The notes: generated by a model not told the origin, from the letters alone. A stretch of DNA of 64,000 nucleotides from an uncultured Roseobacter sp. (GCF_947495025.1 NZ_CANLXG010000002.1:1141001-1205000); one strand, 5' to 3'. Positions 8,703 to 17,535 are shown, counted from the stretch's first letter. Made by a program: numbers and translations.

Positions 8703-10207
8703 ATCACCGCTCCGATCTGCCATGGGACAAATTCATAGTCCCCCAGCCCCTGCGCTTCGGACTTGCTGGCTTCGCCAGAGGCCACGCGCAGGAACATTTC
8801 ATAGATCTCGCGGCCCTTCTCCTCGACGCTGACGCCTTCGGTCAGAATGGTACCGGCATCCACGTCCATATCTTCGTGCATGCGTTTTGCCATCGCGGAA
8901 TTGGTGGCAACTTTGATCGTCGGGCTGGGTTTGGAGCCAAAGGCCGAGCCGCGCCCGGTGGTAAAGCAAACGAGGTTACACCCTCCGGCGATCTGGCCTG
9001 TGACCGACGCCGGATCGTATCCGGGGCTGTCCATAAAGGTGAAGCCGCGCGCGTTTACCGGTTCGGCGTATTTGTAGACACCCATCAGCGGGGATGTCCC
9101 ACCTTTGGCCGCGGCCCCCAGCGATTTTTCCAGGATGGTGGTCAGGCCACCCTTTTTGTTGCCGGGCGAGGGGTTGTTGTCCATCGATCCCTTGTTGCGG
9201 GCTGTGTAGTCTTCCCACCAGCGGATCAAGCCGATCAGCCGGTCGCCCGTTGCACGATCCCTAGCCCGCCGCGTCAGAAGATGCTCGGCACCATAAATCT
9301 CGGGCGTTTCGGCCAGAACGCCGGTGCCGCCCTGAGCAGCCAGCAGGTCGCAGGCATACCCCAGGGCCGGGTTTGCGGTGATCCCCGACCAGGCGTCGGA
9401 TCCGCCGCACTGCAGGGCGACTTTCAGCTCAGATGCCGGGCAGGGGGTTCGCGTCGCCTCATTTGCGATGGGCAGCATTGCCTCAATCTTCCCGATGCCC
9501 ATCTCGACCGTACGCCGCAGACCGGCCACTGACTGGATATTCATCACCTGAAAGGCCGGGCCCTGTTCCAGCCCGTAGGCTTCCAGCAGCCAGTCGATCT
9601 GGTTCATCTCGCAGCCCAGACCAACCATCAGCACCGCAGCATGATTGGGATGGCGCGCATAGCCCCACATCACACGCTGCAGTGCCTCGAAGCCGTCACC
9701 GCTGTCGGCCATCCCGCAACCAGTGCCATGCACAAAAGCCACGACGCCATCCACATTCGGATACTCCGCCAGCCGCTCGGGCGTGAAATGAGCCGCAATC
9801 TGACGCGCGGCGGTGGCTGAACAGTTTACCGAGGTGACAATTGCGACGTAGTTTCGGGTACCCACCGCGCCGCTGGATCGACGGTATCCCATAAAAGTGT
9901 CCCGCGCATTCTCTTCTACAGGCGTCACAGGCCGCAGGTCCGTCGAGAATTCATAGTCAGCGCCGGTATTCCGGAATTCCACGTTCTGAGTATGCACATG
10001 ATCACCGGCAGTGATGTCGCCCGCGGCATAACCGATTATCTGAGCATATTTGCGGATGGGCGCGCCGGCTGTGATATCTTCGACGGCGATTTTGTGCCCC
10101 GATGGGATCAGCACGCGCGTGGTGACGCCCTCAACAGCTACACCGGCCTCCAGCGCACGGGTTGCAGTCACGACATTGTCGGACGGATCAAGACGAACGG
10201 TGTCCAT
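8699..10207 (-). CDS. uxaA: Altronate dehydratase family protein (full length, SAF + UxaA domains)
   Basis: 502 aa, the usual length for fused altronate dehydratase, which converts D-altronate to KDG. Residues 1-90 form the SAF-type domain (IPSGHKIAVEDI, then HVHTQNVEF); the catalytic UxaA/GarD-type domain follows (GYRRSSGAVGTRNYVAIVTS, and the family-typical NPSPGNKKGGLTTILEKSLG). The start is set at the ATG 10207, 10 bp after the upstream dioxygenase stop, preceded by GAGGAGA; an in-frame extension to 10294 would overlap that gene by 77 bp. A galactarate or other aldarate dehydratase of the same family cannot be excluded. Confidence 0.9.
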   Translation of the reverse strand: MDTVRLDPSDNVVTATRALEAGVAVEGVTTRVLIPSGHKIAVEDITAGAPIRKYAQIIGYAAGDITAGDHVHTQNVEFRNTGADYEFSTDLRPVTPVEENARDTFMGYRRSSGAVGTRNYVAIVTSVNCSATAARQIAAHFTPERLAEYPNVDGVVAFVHGTGCGMADSGDGFEALQRVMWGYARHPNHAAVLMVGLGCEMNQIDWLLEAYGLEQGPAFQVMNIQSVAGLRRTVEMGIGKIEAMLPIANEATRTPCPASELKVALQCGGSDAWSGITANPALGYACDLLAAQGGTGVLAETPEIYGAEHLLTRRARDRATGDRLIGLIRWWEDYTARNKGSMDNNPSPGNKKGGLTTILEKSLGAAAKGGTSPLMGVYKYAEPVNARGFTFMDSPGYDPASVTGQIAGGCNLVCFTTGRGSAFGSKPSPTIKVATNSAMAKRMHEDMDVDAGTILTEGVSVEEKGREIYEMFLRVASGEASKSEAQGLGDYEFVPWQIGAVM

Positions 10208-10217
10208 GTTGTCTCCT

Positions 10218-11165
10218 CTACGCGCAGAACGGCGCGTCGCTTTGCCAGCGGTGGATAGGTATATGTGCTGTCGATGCCAGACGTGTGCGGGCATCTTCCC
10301 ACATTAGCTGCCACTGGCGCCAGTCCGTCAGTATGGTCCCGGGTGCCGAGCGGCTCCGGGCAACAAAATCAGGGAAATGGGCCCGACCCGTCGGCTGGCC
10401 GGTCACATTATAGCGTACATCGAACGACCACCTGAAACCGTTCGTGACGTTCACGCGGGAAGAATGAGGCGTCAGCGGGTGGAACAGAACGATACCGCCC
10501 GCGCTGACAGGCAGCGGAACTGCCTGCTGCTCGTCGATGAAGCCATCTGCAATAGCCGTCTGGGTTTTGGGGCAGTGCGGCAGCATCTCACGATGGCGAC
10601 CGGGCAGCACCTGCAGACAGCCGTTCTCGGGGGTCGCATCCGTCATGGCGATCCAGACCGTGATCATATCGGTGCTGTCTGCTTCTTCCAGCCCGACGCC
10701 CCGGTCCTGATGCCAGTCGGTTGCCGTGATATGCGCGCGGACCTCATCGCCCTTCAGCGTCCTGGCAGGCGGTTTGATGCGGACGTGCTGGATAGGGTTC
10801 GAGGTAATTTCTGGCCCGATCAGTGCCTCGATCACATCGAGGATTTCGTCGCACCGCAACAGATCAAAGACCGCAGGGCCAAAGTGCATCGGTGTGTCGG
10901 CCGCGATCTCGTCACCAGGCAGGCTGATATCCATCGGCTGGAACCAGTCACACCCGGCGTCATAGGCGATCTGGAGCTTTTGCCAGAAGGTCAGGTCATC
11001 CGGTGCTTTGGCGACTTTGCCTGCATCGAACCAGCCATTGTACAGCCGGTCCAGCAGGCGTGTGTATTCCTCCCCGACCGCCTGACGGGTGACGTCCGGA
11101 ACGATGTCGGGCAACACCAGATAGCCGTCGCGTTCAAATCGGTCTATCTGCCGTGGTGTCAGCAT
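10218..11165 (-). CDS. Phytanoyl-CoA dioxygenase family protein 2
   Basis: 315 aa Fe(II)/2-oxoglutarate dioxygenase family. Iron-binding HxD in ATDWHQDRGVG; distal His and Arg in FHPLTPHSSRVNVTNGFRW. The N-terminus LTPRQIDRFERDGYLVLPD parallels that of dioxygenase 1 at 6815-7699, but the proteins differ in length and interior, so this is not a recent duplication. It lies 15 bp after dctM and 10 bp before uxaA. A catabolic hydroxylase acting on the TRAP-imported substrate is the contextual inference; no substrate can be named. Confidence 0.88.
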   Translation of the reverse strand: MLTPRQIDRFERDGYLVLPDIVPDVTRQAVGEEYTRLLDRLYNGWFDAGKVAKAPDDLTFWQKLQIAYDAGCDWFQPMDISLPGDEIAADTPMHFGPAVFDLLRCDEILDVIEALIGPEITSNPIQHVRIKPPARTLKGDEVRAHITATDWHQDRGVGLEEADSTDMITVWIAMTDATPENGCLQVLPGRHREMLPHCPKTQTAIADGFIDEQQAVPLPVSAGGIVLFHPLTPHSSRVNVTNGFRWSFDVRYNVTGQPTGRAHFPDFVARSRSAPGTILTDWRQWQLMWEDARTRLASTAHIPIHRWQSDAPFCA

Positions 11166-11180
11166 CTGATGTTCCGGACC

Positions 11181-12803
11181 TCAGAGAAGAATGGACACGA
11201 TCGGCGGCCAGATCAGCAGCACCGACAGCGCGCAGAGCTGGATACCGATGAAGGGCAGGAAGCCTTTGAAAATATCGGTCAGGCTGATGTGTGGCGGCGC
11301 AACGGACTTCAGGTAGAACGCCGCAGGGCCAAAGGGCGGGCTGAGGAAGCTGACCTGCATGTTCATACAGAAAACCACACCGAACCAGATCGCCACGTGA
11401 CGCGGGTTCAGCTCGCCAAAGACACCGATCTCCTCAATCGGCAGACGCTGCACGATGGGCAGAAAGACGGGAATGATCAGAAGAACAATACCAACCCAGT
11501 CCATAAAGGCACCCATAAAGAGCAGGATCAGCATCATCGCCAGGATGATCCCCATGGTTGGCAGGTCCGAGCCGACGATGAAATCAGCAACATATGTCGG
11601 GCCACCGGCAATGGTATAGGCACCCGCGAGGGCCGCCGCACCAATGGTCACCCAGATGATGGTGCCTGTGGATTTCAGCGTGCGCATCAGGCTGTCCCAC
11701 ACCAGGTCGAACGAGCCCTCGCCGCGCAGAATGGCGATGACCAGAACCGCCAGTGCGCCCATGCCTGCGGCCTCGGTAATGCCGGTAATCCCGCCATAGA
11801 TCGAACCCATAACCACACCGATCACGACGATCGGCGGGACCAGACCTTTGCCCATTGCCCAGCCTGTTGCCGTCGCGGCACGCCCGAGGACGCCGAACAT
11901 CAGCACAAATGACAGGACAACCGCGCCGCCGAACCAGGGCAGATAATCCGCTGTGCCGTATGCAAAAGAAGCGCCGGTGTTGGTGGCGTTCTGGCCGGAC
12001 AGCTCAAAGAACAGGGCCCGCAGGAACAGCACAGTTGAGAAACCGGCGACCAGCACCGACAGGAACGCAATGAAGAGTTTAAATTTCTCGAAGCCCTGCG
12101 GCTCGCCCTCGACCGGGTCGGGCAGGGGCGCATGATCAGGACGCAACTGGGTGCGGATGATGATGTAGATGATGATAAAGCTGGCCAGCATGAAACCAGG
12201 CAGGAAGGACGCCGTAAACAGCGCTTTGATCGAGGTCTCGGTGATCAGGCCATAGATGATCAGAACGATCGACGGTGGGATCATCGTGCCCAGCGAGCCG
12301 GATGCGCAGATTGTACCGATGGCCAGGTTCTGGTTGTAGCCAAGACGCAGCATCTGCGGCAGTGCAATGAGACCAAGCAACACGACCTCGCCGCCAATAA
12401 TGCCGGACATTGCAGCCATGATGACGGCCATGATCGACGTGACGATTGCAATGCCGCCGCGGGTGCGGTTCAGCCAGACATTAAGCGAGGAGTACATATC
12501 CTTTGCGATACCGGAGCGTTCCAGCAGAGCAGCCATGAAAATAAACAGCGGAATGGATATGAGTACGTAGTCGGTTAAGAGCCCGTATATCTTCTGCGCC
12601 AGAATATTCAGCGGTCCGGCACCCGGTCTGCCGGTCAGAATACCATCCCCGAAACTCAAAGGGTCCATCAGCAGCGTTGGTTCGAATTTCATCACCAGCA
12701 CCAGCACTGCAAGGATTGCCGATGCGAACCCCAGCGGCATCCCGATGGCCAGCAGCAGAACAAGGCCCAGCATCAGGACCAGTGAGATCGTTCCGATATC
12801 CAT
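11181..12803 (-). CDS. dctM: TRAP transporter large permease subunit
   Basis: 540 aa integral membrane protein of the DctM family, carrying the Na+-coupled transport path. Many hydrophobic segments are visible; family stretches include SGSLGTMIPPSIVLIIYG and GAFMDWVGIVLLIIPVFLP. It is longer than the classical 430-aa DctM, matching the long-subunit TRAP subgroup. The start ATG overlaps the dctQ stop by one base (TGATG). Partner subunits are dctQ (12803-13708) and dctP (13806-14828). The import substrate is probably the sugar acid or sugar degraded by the downstream genes. Confidence 0.93.
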   Translation of the reverse strand: MDIGTISLVLMLGLVLLLAIGMPLGFASAILAVLVLVMKFEPTLLMDPLSFGDGILTGRPGAGPLNILAQKIYGLLTDYVLISIPLFIFMAALLERSGIAKDMYSSLNVWLNRTRGGIAIVTSIMAVIMAAMSGIIGGEVVLLGLIALPQMLRLGYNQNLAIGTICASGSLGTMIPPSIVLIIYGLITETSIKALFTASFLPGFMLASFIIIYIIIRTQLRPDHAPLPDPVEGEPQGFEKFKLFIAFLSVLVAGFSTVLFLRALFFELSGQNATNTGASFAYGTADYLPWFGGAVVLSFVLMFGVLGRAATATGWAMGKGLVPPIVVIGVVMGSIYGGITGITEAAGMGALAVLVIAILRGEGSFDLVWDSLMRTLKSTGTIIWVTIGAAALAGAYTIAGGPTYVADFIVGSDLPTMGIILAMMLILLFMGAFMDWVGIVLLIIPVFLPIVQRLPIEEIGVFGELNPRHVAIWFGVVFCMNMQVSFLSPPFGPAAFYLKSVAPPHISLTDIFKGFLPFIGIQLCALSVLLIWPPIVSILL

Positions 12804-13708
12804 CAGTTTTTCCCCGGTGTCGTCTGTTGAATAGAGCCGCGTGTCACGTCCAGATCCCCGGTGCCATCGCTGCCAACTGCGGCCTTGAGGCGTTCCAGTT
12901 CGTCCTGATCGATATCATCCGCAGCCGAGTGGATTACCGGCTCGGCGTTCCAGTCGGAGACCAGATTGACAATCGCCTGAAACGCCACGAGCACAACGAC
13001 CAGCAAAACCATTGGTTTGAGGGTCGCCGGAATGGGTGGGTCGAACGCAGTTCCGAAAGTTTCCCAGCGGTAGAATTTGTCAAAGGCTTCGCCATAACCG
13101 CCGTAGACGAGGAAAAAGGCAAACGTGACGATGAGCAGCGTAGAGATGCAGTCGCAGACACGCTGCAGCGCCCGCGGGAGCATGTCGTAGAGCAGAAAAA
13201 TGCGGATGTGGCTGCGCTGCTGCATGGCGTAGAGTCCCGCGCAGAGGAACACAAAGCCCGCCAGCCAGAGCGACAGTTCGTTTGCCCACAGCGTGGGGGC
13301 CTCAAAGACATATCGCAGGATGACTTCATAGATCATCACGGAGCAGAGCAGGACGATCAGCATCATTGTCAGGCGTCCGATGAAGACAGCGAGGCGATCC
13401 AGCGCCTTCCAGCTTTCGAATTCCATCGGCGCGCGCCGGACTGTACGCACTCCGATCACCCCGAACACGGGCAGCAGGAGAAGGGCAGTCCAGTCCACGG
13501 CGTCGGCGTATCCACCAAAGAGACCACTCAGACCAGGCGTTACGTCCACGCGCGCAAAAAGAGCAGACAGTTTGTCGTATTGTGATGCATCTGTCGGCGG
13601 CACCCACGACAGGGTGAATGCCGGCAGGTGCCACGTCAGCCATCCCGCGCAAAGGATGAACGCGAGCGGTACAATCCACTCGACAAGGCTTCCGGATTTT
13701 TCCTGCAT
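12803..13708 (-). CDS. dctQ: TRAP transporter small permease subunit (long form)
   Basis: About 301 aa from the ATG at 13708, which has a strong Shine-Dalgarno (GGGGGGAAG); an upstream in-frame start at 13732 lacks one. DctQ proteins are often 160-200 aa. This one has an added N-terminal membrane segment and periplasmic stretch before the conserved four-helix core, where LWANELSLWLAGFVFLCAG is characteristic. Residues after about 270 form a charged cytoplasmic tail. It scaffolds DctM in the inner membrane. Confidence 0.9.
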   Translation of the reverse strand: MQEKSGSLVEWIVPLAFILCAGWLTWHLPAFTLSWVPPTDASQYDKLSALFARVDVTPGLSGLFGGYADAVDWTALLLLPVFGVIGVRTVRRAPMEFESWKALDRLAVFIGRLTMMLIVLLCSVMIYEVILRYVFEAPTLWANELSLWLAGFVFLCAGLYAMQQRSHIRIFLLYDMLPRALQRVCDCISTLLIVTFAFFLVYGGYGEAFDKFYRWETFGTAFDPPIPATLKPMVLLVVVLVAFQAIVNLVSDWNAEPVIHSAADDIDQDELERLKAAVGSDGTGDLDVTRGSIQQTTPGKN

Positions 13709-13759
13709 GACTTCCCCCCTCACACTGGCCATTTGTCGAATTGTCCTGGCCGTCGGGAC

Positions 13760-13790
13760 AAAAAAGACCCCGCCTTGGCAAGGCGGGGTC
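13760..13790 (-). terminator. Intrinsic terminator between dctP and dctQ
   Basis: Read on the minus strand, an 11-bp perfect stem (GACCCCGCCTT paired with AAGGCGGGGTC) with a 3-nt loop is followed by TTTTTT. It sits just after the dctP stop, so it probably terminates most transcripts and leaves the binding-protein gene expressed above the permease and enzymes downstream. Confidence 0.88.
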
Positions 13791-13805
13791 CGGGTTCAGC
13801 TCAGC

Positions 13806-14828
13806 TTACTGCTTGAGGCCCAGCTGTTCGAGGTAGGCAAGGTGCGAGTCCACCAGGGCTTTTGCCTCGGGTGTGTCCGCAAACTCCGGCCATGTGGCCT
13901 GAGCCGCTGCACGGAATTTCGCCAGTTCTTCAGGTGCCCACTGGGACAGTGTCACACCGTCTGCACGCAGCTGTGCGGCCGCTTCGGCGTTCTTTTTCTC
14001 GAACGTCAGAGCTGTGCGCAGCGCCAGCGCTTCCATTGCAACCTTCATGATCTTCTGGTGGTGCGCAGGCATCGCGTCGAACACGGCCTTGTTGCACGCC
14101 AGGTGGTCAGACGGCATTGAGTGGAAGCCGGGGAAGTTGGCGTATTTCACGATGTCATAGAGACCGAGACCCACGTTGTTTGCGAGGCCCGATGCGTCTG
14201 CACCGTCAATGATGCCTGTTTCCAGAGCGGTAAAGATTTCAGTGAAATCCATCACGATGGGCGAGGCGCCAAGCTTTTCAAAGATTTTTGTTTCCATGCC
14301 GGGGGGCGAACGGAATTTCCAGTCTTTGAAGTCCTCAACCTTGGCAATCGGCTTGGACGAGGCAAAGCTCTCCTGGCCGTAAACCCACCAGCCGATCAGC
14401 TCCATGCCATACTTGTTGTAAAGCGGTGCTGCAGCTTCCTTGCCGCCACCGAAATACAGCCAGCTCAGCTGCTGATACGGCGTGTCGTAGCCGCCCATGA
14501 TGTCGCCCACAAACTGGAATGCGGAGTTTTTACCGGTCTGGTAACCACCACCGGTCATGTCGCAGTCGAGGATGCCCGTGGATGCCGCGTCAAATGTCTC
14601 CACCGACTTCACGACGGAGGACGAGTAGAACATTTCCACTTCGATCTCGCCGTTGGACATGGACTGGATGTCGTCAATGTACTGTGCTGCAAGTTTACCG
14701 GAAACGGTCTCAGGCGCGTAATGCGTCTGAATCCGCAGTTTTGTTGTGTCGGCCGACGCGGTGAAAGCTGTCGAAGCAGCAAGCGCTGCTGCGACGGCAA
14801 CCGTGGCCGCCTTCTTCATGATTGTCAT
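13806..14828 (-). CDS. dctP: TRAP transporter periplasmic substrate-binding protein
   Basis: 340 aa with a Sec signal peptide (MTIMKKAATVAVAAALAAST, cleavage near TASA-DTT). The mature protein has DctP-family features: KLRIQTHYAPETV at the start, the FRSPPGMETKIFEKLG segment containing the substrate-carboxylate-binding Arg region, and ETGIIDGADASG. A GGGAGG Shine-Dalgarno precedes the ATG. It is the first gene of the minus-strand operon, divergent from the GntR regulator, and followed by an intrinsic terminator. The ligand is probably a carboxylate-bearing sugar derivative. Confidence 0.93.
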   Translation of the reverse strand: MTIMKKAATVAVAAALAASTAFTASADTTKLRIQTHYAPETVSGKLAAQYIDDIQSMSNGEIEVEMFYSSSVVKSVETFDAASTGILDCDMTGGGYQTGKNSAFQFVGDIMGGYDTPYQQLSWLYFGGGKEAAAPLYNKYGMELIGWWVYGQESFASSKPIAKVEDFKDWKFRSPPGMETKIFEKLGASPIVMDFTEIFTALETGIIDGADASGLANNVGLGLYDIVKYANFPGFHSMPSDHLACNKAVFDAMPAHHQKIMKVAMEALALRTALTFEKKNAEAAAQLRADGVTLSQWAPEELAKFRAAAQATWPEFADTPEAKALVDSHLAYLEQLGLKQ

Positions 14829-14975
14829 GTTGTCCTCCCAGACGTTGAGCGCACTTGGTTAGAAGGCCTGTGGCCCTTTTTGATTACGCTGTCGAAACGT
14901 TAGGCCGAGCGCAGCGCATCGCGCAAGAAATAATTTTATTCCGGGTGAATTTTGATATTTTGTTTGAATTTCGCG

Positions 14976-14996
14976 TTTTTGGACGTACACCAAAAA
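14976..14996. promoter_or_regulatory. Perfect inverted repeat, candidate GntR operator
   Basis: TTTTTGG-N7-CCAAAAA, 7-bp perfect arms, lies in the divergent dctP/gntR intergenic region and ends 6 bp before the gntR Shine-Dalgarno. Inverted repeats with TGG/CCA ends are common for FadR/GntR-type regulators, so autoregulation and control of the divergent TRAP operon is a reasonable guess. Confidence 0.45.
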
Positions 14997-15014
14997 GACA
15001 ACGGGAGGATTTTG

Positions 15015-15704
15015 ATGAGTACGCAGGACGCGGACATTTTTGACGATATGCGTCATCGCCTGATCACCGGCGAGTTCGGGTACGGTACCAAACTGCGCGC
15101 TGAAAAGCTACGTTCGGATTACGACTGCTCTGCCAGCACGGTGCGCGAAGTCCTTTTCCGGCTGTCGACTGTCGGACTGGTGGAGTTCCAGGAACAGCGT
15201 GGTTTTCGTTCGCCTTATCAGTCTCGTGAGCGCCAGCATGACCTTACCCATATGCGAATCATGCTCGAATGCGAAGGTGCCTGCCTGTCCATCCGGCTGG
15301 GCGGCGTAGAATGGGAATCGCGCCTTACGGCAGCTCATCACAAACTGTCGCACATTGAAATGCGGGTCCGCTCCTCGGGCGATGTTTCCCCGCTTCTCAA
15401 CCTGTGGAGCCGTGCGGAGCAGGAGTTCCACGAGACGCTGATCGAGGCATGTGGCTCTGCGCTGCTGATTCGCACGCACGTCGTAATTTACGAACAATTC
15501 CGGCAGCAACTCGTGTCTGCGGAAACCAACTATGGCTACTTTCCCGAGAATATCCCCGAACATCAGGCGATTCTCGACGCGGCGCTGGACCGAAACGAGG
15601 ACCTCGTGCGCAAACGTATCCACGACCACCTTGCCCGTAATCTGACCCATCCGTTGCCGGGCAAGCATCAGACTGTGGCGTTTGGCAAATCCTCTTTGAT
15701 GTAA
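15015..15704 (+). CDS. GntR-family transcriptional regulator (FadR/FCD subfamily)
   Basis: 229 aa from ATG 15015, which has a GGGAGGA Shine-Dalgarno; earlier in-frame starts lie in the promoter. Residues 10-75 form the winged-helix DNA-binding domain (LRSDYDCSASTVREVLFRLS). The C-terminal all-helical FCD domain senses small organic acids, with metal/ligand-type Asp/His positions in EQEFHETLIEACG and IPEHQAILDAAL. Being divergent from dctP, it probably controls the TRAP/sugar-acid operon in response to a pathway intermediate. Its 3' end overlaps the convergent denD-like gene by 37 bp. Confidence 0.9.
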   Translation: MSTQDADIFDDMRHRLITGEFGYGTKLRAEKLRSDYDCSASTVREVLFRLSTVGLVEFQEQRGFRSPYQSRERQHDLTHMRIMLECEGACLSIRLGGVEWESRLTAAHHKLSHIEMRVRSSGDVSPLLNLWSRAEQEFHETLIEACGSALLIRTHVVIYEQFRQQLVSAETNYGYFPENIPEHQAILDAALDRNEDLVRKRIHDHLARNLTHPLPGKHQTVAFGKSSLM

Positions 15705-16651
15705 ACATCGACGATCTCGTCAAAGCTGGATTCGGCTCTGAACCCGAGCGCGACGGCGCGCTGCGGGTCGAAATCCCGTGGCCATCCCTGCACGATTTTC
15801 ATGATCGCCTCGTCCGGCGCCTGCCGGATCAGATCAACGGCATTCTGACCTGCTGCACGTCTGAGCGCTTCAATCTGTTCTGCGACGGTACAGCTGACAC
15901 CGGGCAGACTGAGCGCGCGACGCCCTTCAAGCCGGGCAGTATCGAGGCCCGCAGCATGCACCAGAAACCCGGCGGCCGAGCGGGGTGAGGCGTGCCAGTG
16001 CCGCACGGTATCCGGAACCGGCAGTATAGCTTCGATCCCGTTCAGCGGCTCGCGGATGATGCCGGAAAAGAACGAAGAGGCTGCAAGGTTGGCTTTGCCG
16101 GGGCGCACACAGATCGTCGGCAGGCGCAAAGACATGCCGTCAACAAACCCTTTCCGGCTGAAATCGGTGACCATCAGCTCGCAGATTGCCTTTTGCGCCC
16201 CATAGCTCGTCTGGGGTGCTGAGAGGAATTCATCTCCGATCTTCTCGGGATAAGGCGCGCCGAAAACCGCAATTGAGGACGTGAATATCAGTTTCGGCAC
16301 ATAGCTTCCGCCGCTTGCATTGTGCTCGTGCCGCAGGGCTTCGAGCAGATGCCACATCGACATCATGTTGATGGCCCAGCCTTTCTCAAAATTGGTCTCG
16401 GACTCTCCGGAAACGATCGCAGCCAGGTGAAAAATCACATCGGGGCGCAGTGCCGCCAGCCGGCCCGCCGTAGCTGGGTCACCGAGGTCACCGGTCATCT
16501 GTTCCGGACCCTCAACGCCCGCCGGCGGAAACCCGACATCAAAAAGGATCGTCTGCGGCGCAGGACCGCCGCCCAGCCCCTCGTGAACCAGACGGGCAGC
16601 CAGTTTCTGACCCACCATACCACCACCGCCAAGGATAAGAACGCGGGTCAT
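15668..16651 (-). CDS. denD: NAD-dependent epimerase/dehydratase, D-erythronate dehydrogenase-like
   Basis: 327 aa extended short-chain dehydrogenase. N-terminal glycine motif RVLILGGGGMVGQKLA, catalytic YxxxK in SYGAQKAICEL (about residue 144), and SIAVFGAP before it. The combination with LRLPTICVRPGKANLAAS resembles DenD, which oxidises D-erythronate at C2 in tetronate catabolism; a nucleoside-sugar epimerase is less likely without other cell-envelope genes. It overlaps the upstream HIBADH-family gene by 4 bp (ATGA) and runs convergently into gntR. Partner genes of the full erythronate pathway (kinase, isomerase, aldolase) are not visible here. Confidence 0.8.
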   Translation of the reverse strand: MTRVLILGGGGMVGQKLAARLVHEGLGGGPAPQTILFDVGFPPAGVEGPEQMTGDLGDPATAGRLAALRPDVIFHLAAIVSGESETNFEKGWAINMMSMWHLLEALRHEHNASGGSYVPKLIFTSSIAVFGAPYPEKIGDEFLSAPQTSYGAQKAICELMVTDFSRKGFVDGMSLRLPTICVRPGKANLAASSFFSGIIREPLNGIEAILPVPDTVRHWHASPRSAAGFLVHAAGLDTARLEGRRALSLPGVSCTVAEQIEALRRAAGQNAVDLIRQAPDEAIMKIVQGWPRDFDPQRAVALGFRAESSFDEIVDVYIKEDLPNATV

Positions 16652-17535
16652 GTCGGGAGTCCGTTTCTTGACAGCAGTTCCAGGTAGAGCCCGGAATGAT
16701 CGCGCTCCCCGCCATCCATCGCGTCAATGAAATGCTGGAAACGGTCGCGGACACTCTCTGTCGCGGGCAGCGTCAGGCCAAGAGATGCAGCCTCGTCAAG
16801 CGTGTTGTTCAGATCCTTGACCTGGAATTTTGTCAGCCCGCCGGGATCAAAGTTCCGGCTGGTCATACGCTCGCCGTGCTGCTGCAGAATCACACTGTCG
16901 GCAAACCCGCCCTTGAGTGCGGCACGAACGGCAGCAGGATCGGCGCCGCCCTGTTCTGCCAGCAGCATTGCCTCGGCAACCGCTGAAATGGTGACCGCCA
17001 CGATTGTCTGATTTGCCAGTTTGGAAAGTTGCCCGGAGCCGGATGGACCGACATGCACGGGCCGCCCCATTGCTTCGAAAACCGGTCTCGACTTTTCAAA
17101 TGTTTCGGCGGTGCCGCCAACCATGATAGCAAGGCTCGCCGCCTCTGCCCCTTTCGTGCCGCCGGAAACCGGCGCATCGAGATGCCCGATACCAAGGCCC
17201 ATCAGAACTTCAGCCTGTTCACGGGCGTGCTCTGGTTTCGCTGAGGACATGTCGATCCAGACAGCGCCCGGCGACAGGGCGGCCTGTATTTCGGCATCGC
17301 TGATCAGCGCACCAGACGCAAAACCGTCCGAGAGCATTGTGATGACAAACTCTGCATCCCGTACGGCGTCGGCGGGGGTTGCAGCGAGGGTCGCCCCCTC
17401 AGCAACGAGGGGTTCGGCACGCGCGGTACTGCGGTTCCAGACGGTCAGCATGTGACCGGCGCGCAGAAGGTTCTGCGACATCGGAAAACCCATCAGTCCG
17501 GTGCCAATGAGTGTGACCTTGCGGGGTTGTGTCAT
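16648..17535 (-). CDS. Beta-hydroxyacid dehydrogenase (HIBADH family) 2
   Basis: 295 aa, more canonical than the family member at 5915-6802. N-terminal loop TLIGTGLMGFPMS, substrate-binding DAPVSGGTKGAEAAS, catalytic Lys in GSGQLSKLANQTI (about residue 171), and the C-terminal LTKFQVKDLNNTLD helix containing the usual KDL. It may be a tartronate-semialdehyde reductase (GarR-like) or L-threonate dehydrogenase (LtnD-like); the adjacent denD-like gene favours four-carbon or aldarate metabolism. It is the first gene of a two-gene minus-strand unit divergent from the SDR-IlvD operon. Confidence 0.87.
   Translation of the reverse strand: MTQPRKVTLIGTGLMGFPMSQNLLRAGHMLTVWNRSTARAEPLVAEGATLAATPADAVRDAEFVITMLSDGFASGALISDAEIQAALSPGAVWIDMSSAKPEHAREQAEVLMGLGIGHLDAPVSGGTKGAEAASLAIMVGGTAETFEKSRPVFEAMGRPVHVGPSGSGQLSKLANQTIVAVTISAVAEAMLLAEQGGADPAAVRAALKGGFADSVILQQHGERMTSRNFDPGGLTKFQVKDLNNTLDEAASLGLTLPATESVRDRFQHFIDAMDGGERDHSGLYLELLSRNGLPT

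Noticed and set aside
10377..11912. 511-codon plus-strand frame across dioxygenase 2 and dctM
   Set aside because: Spans two clear minus-strand genes and the gap between them; composition typical of an antisense shadow.
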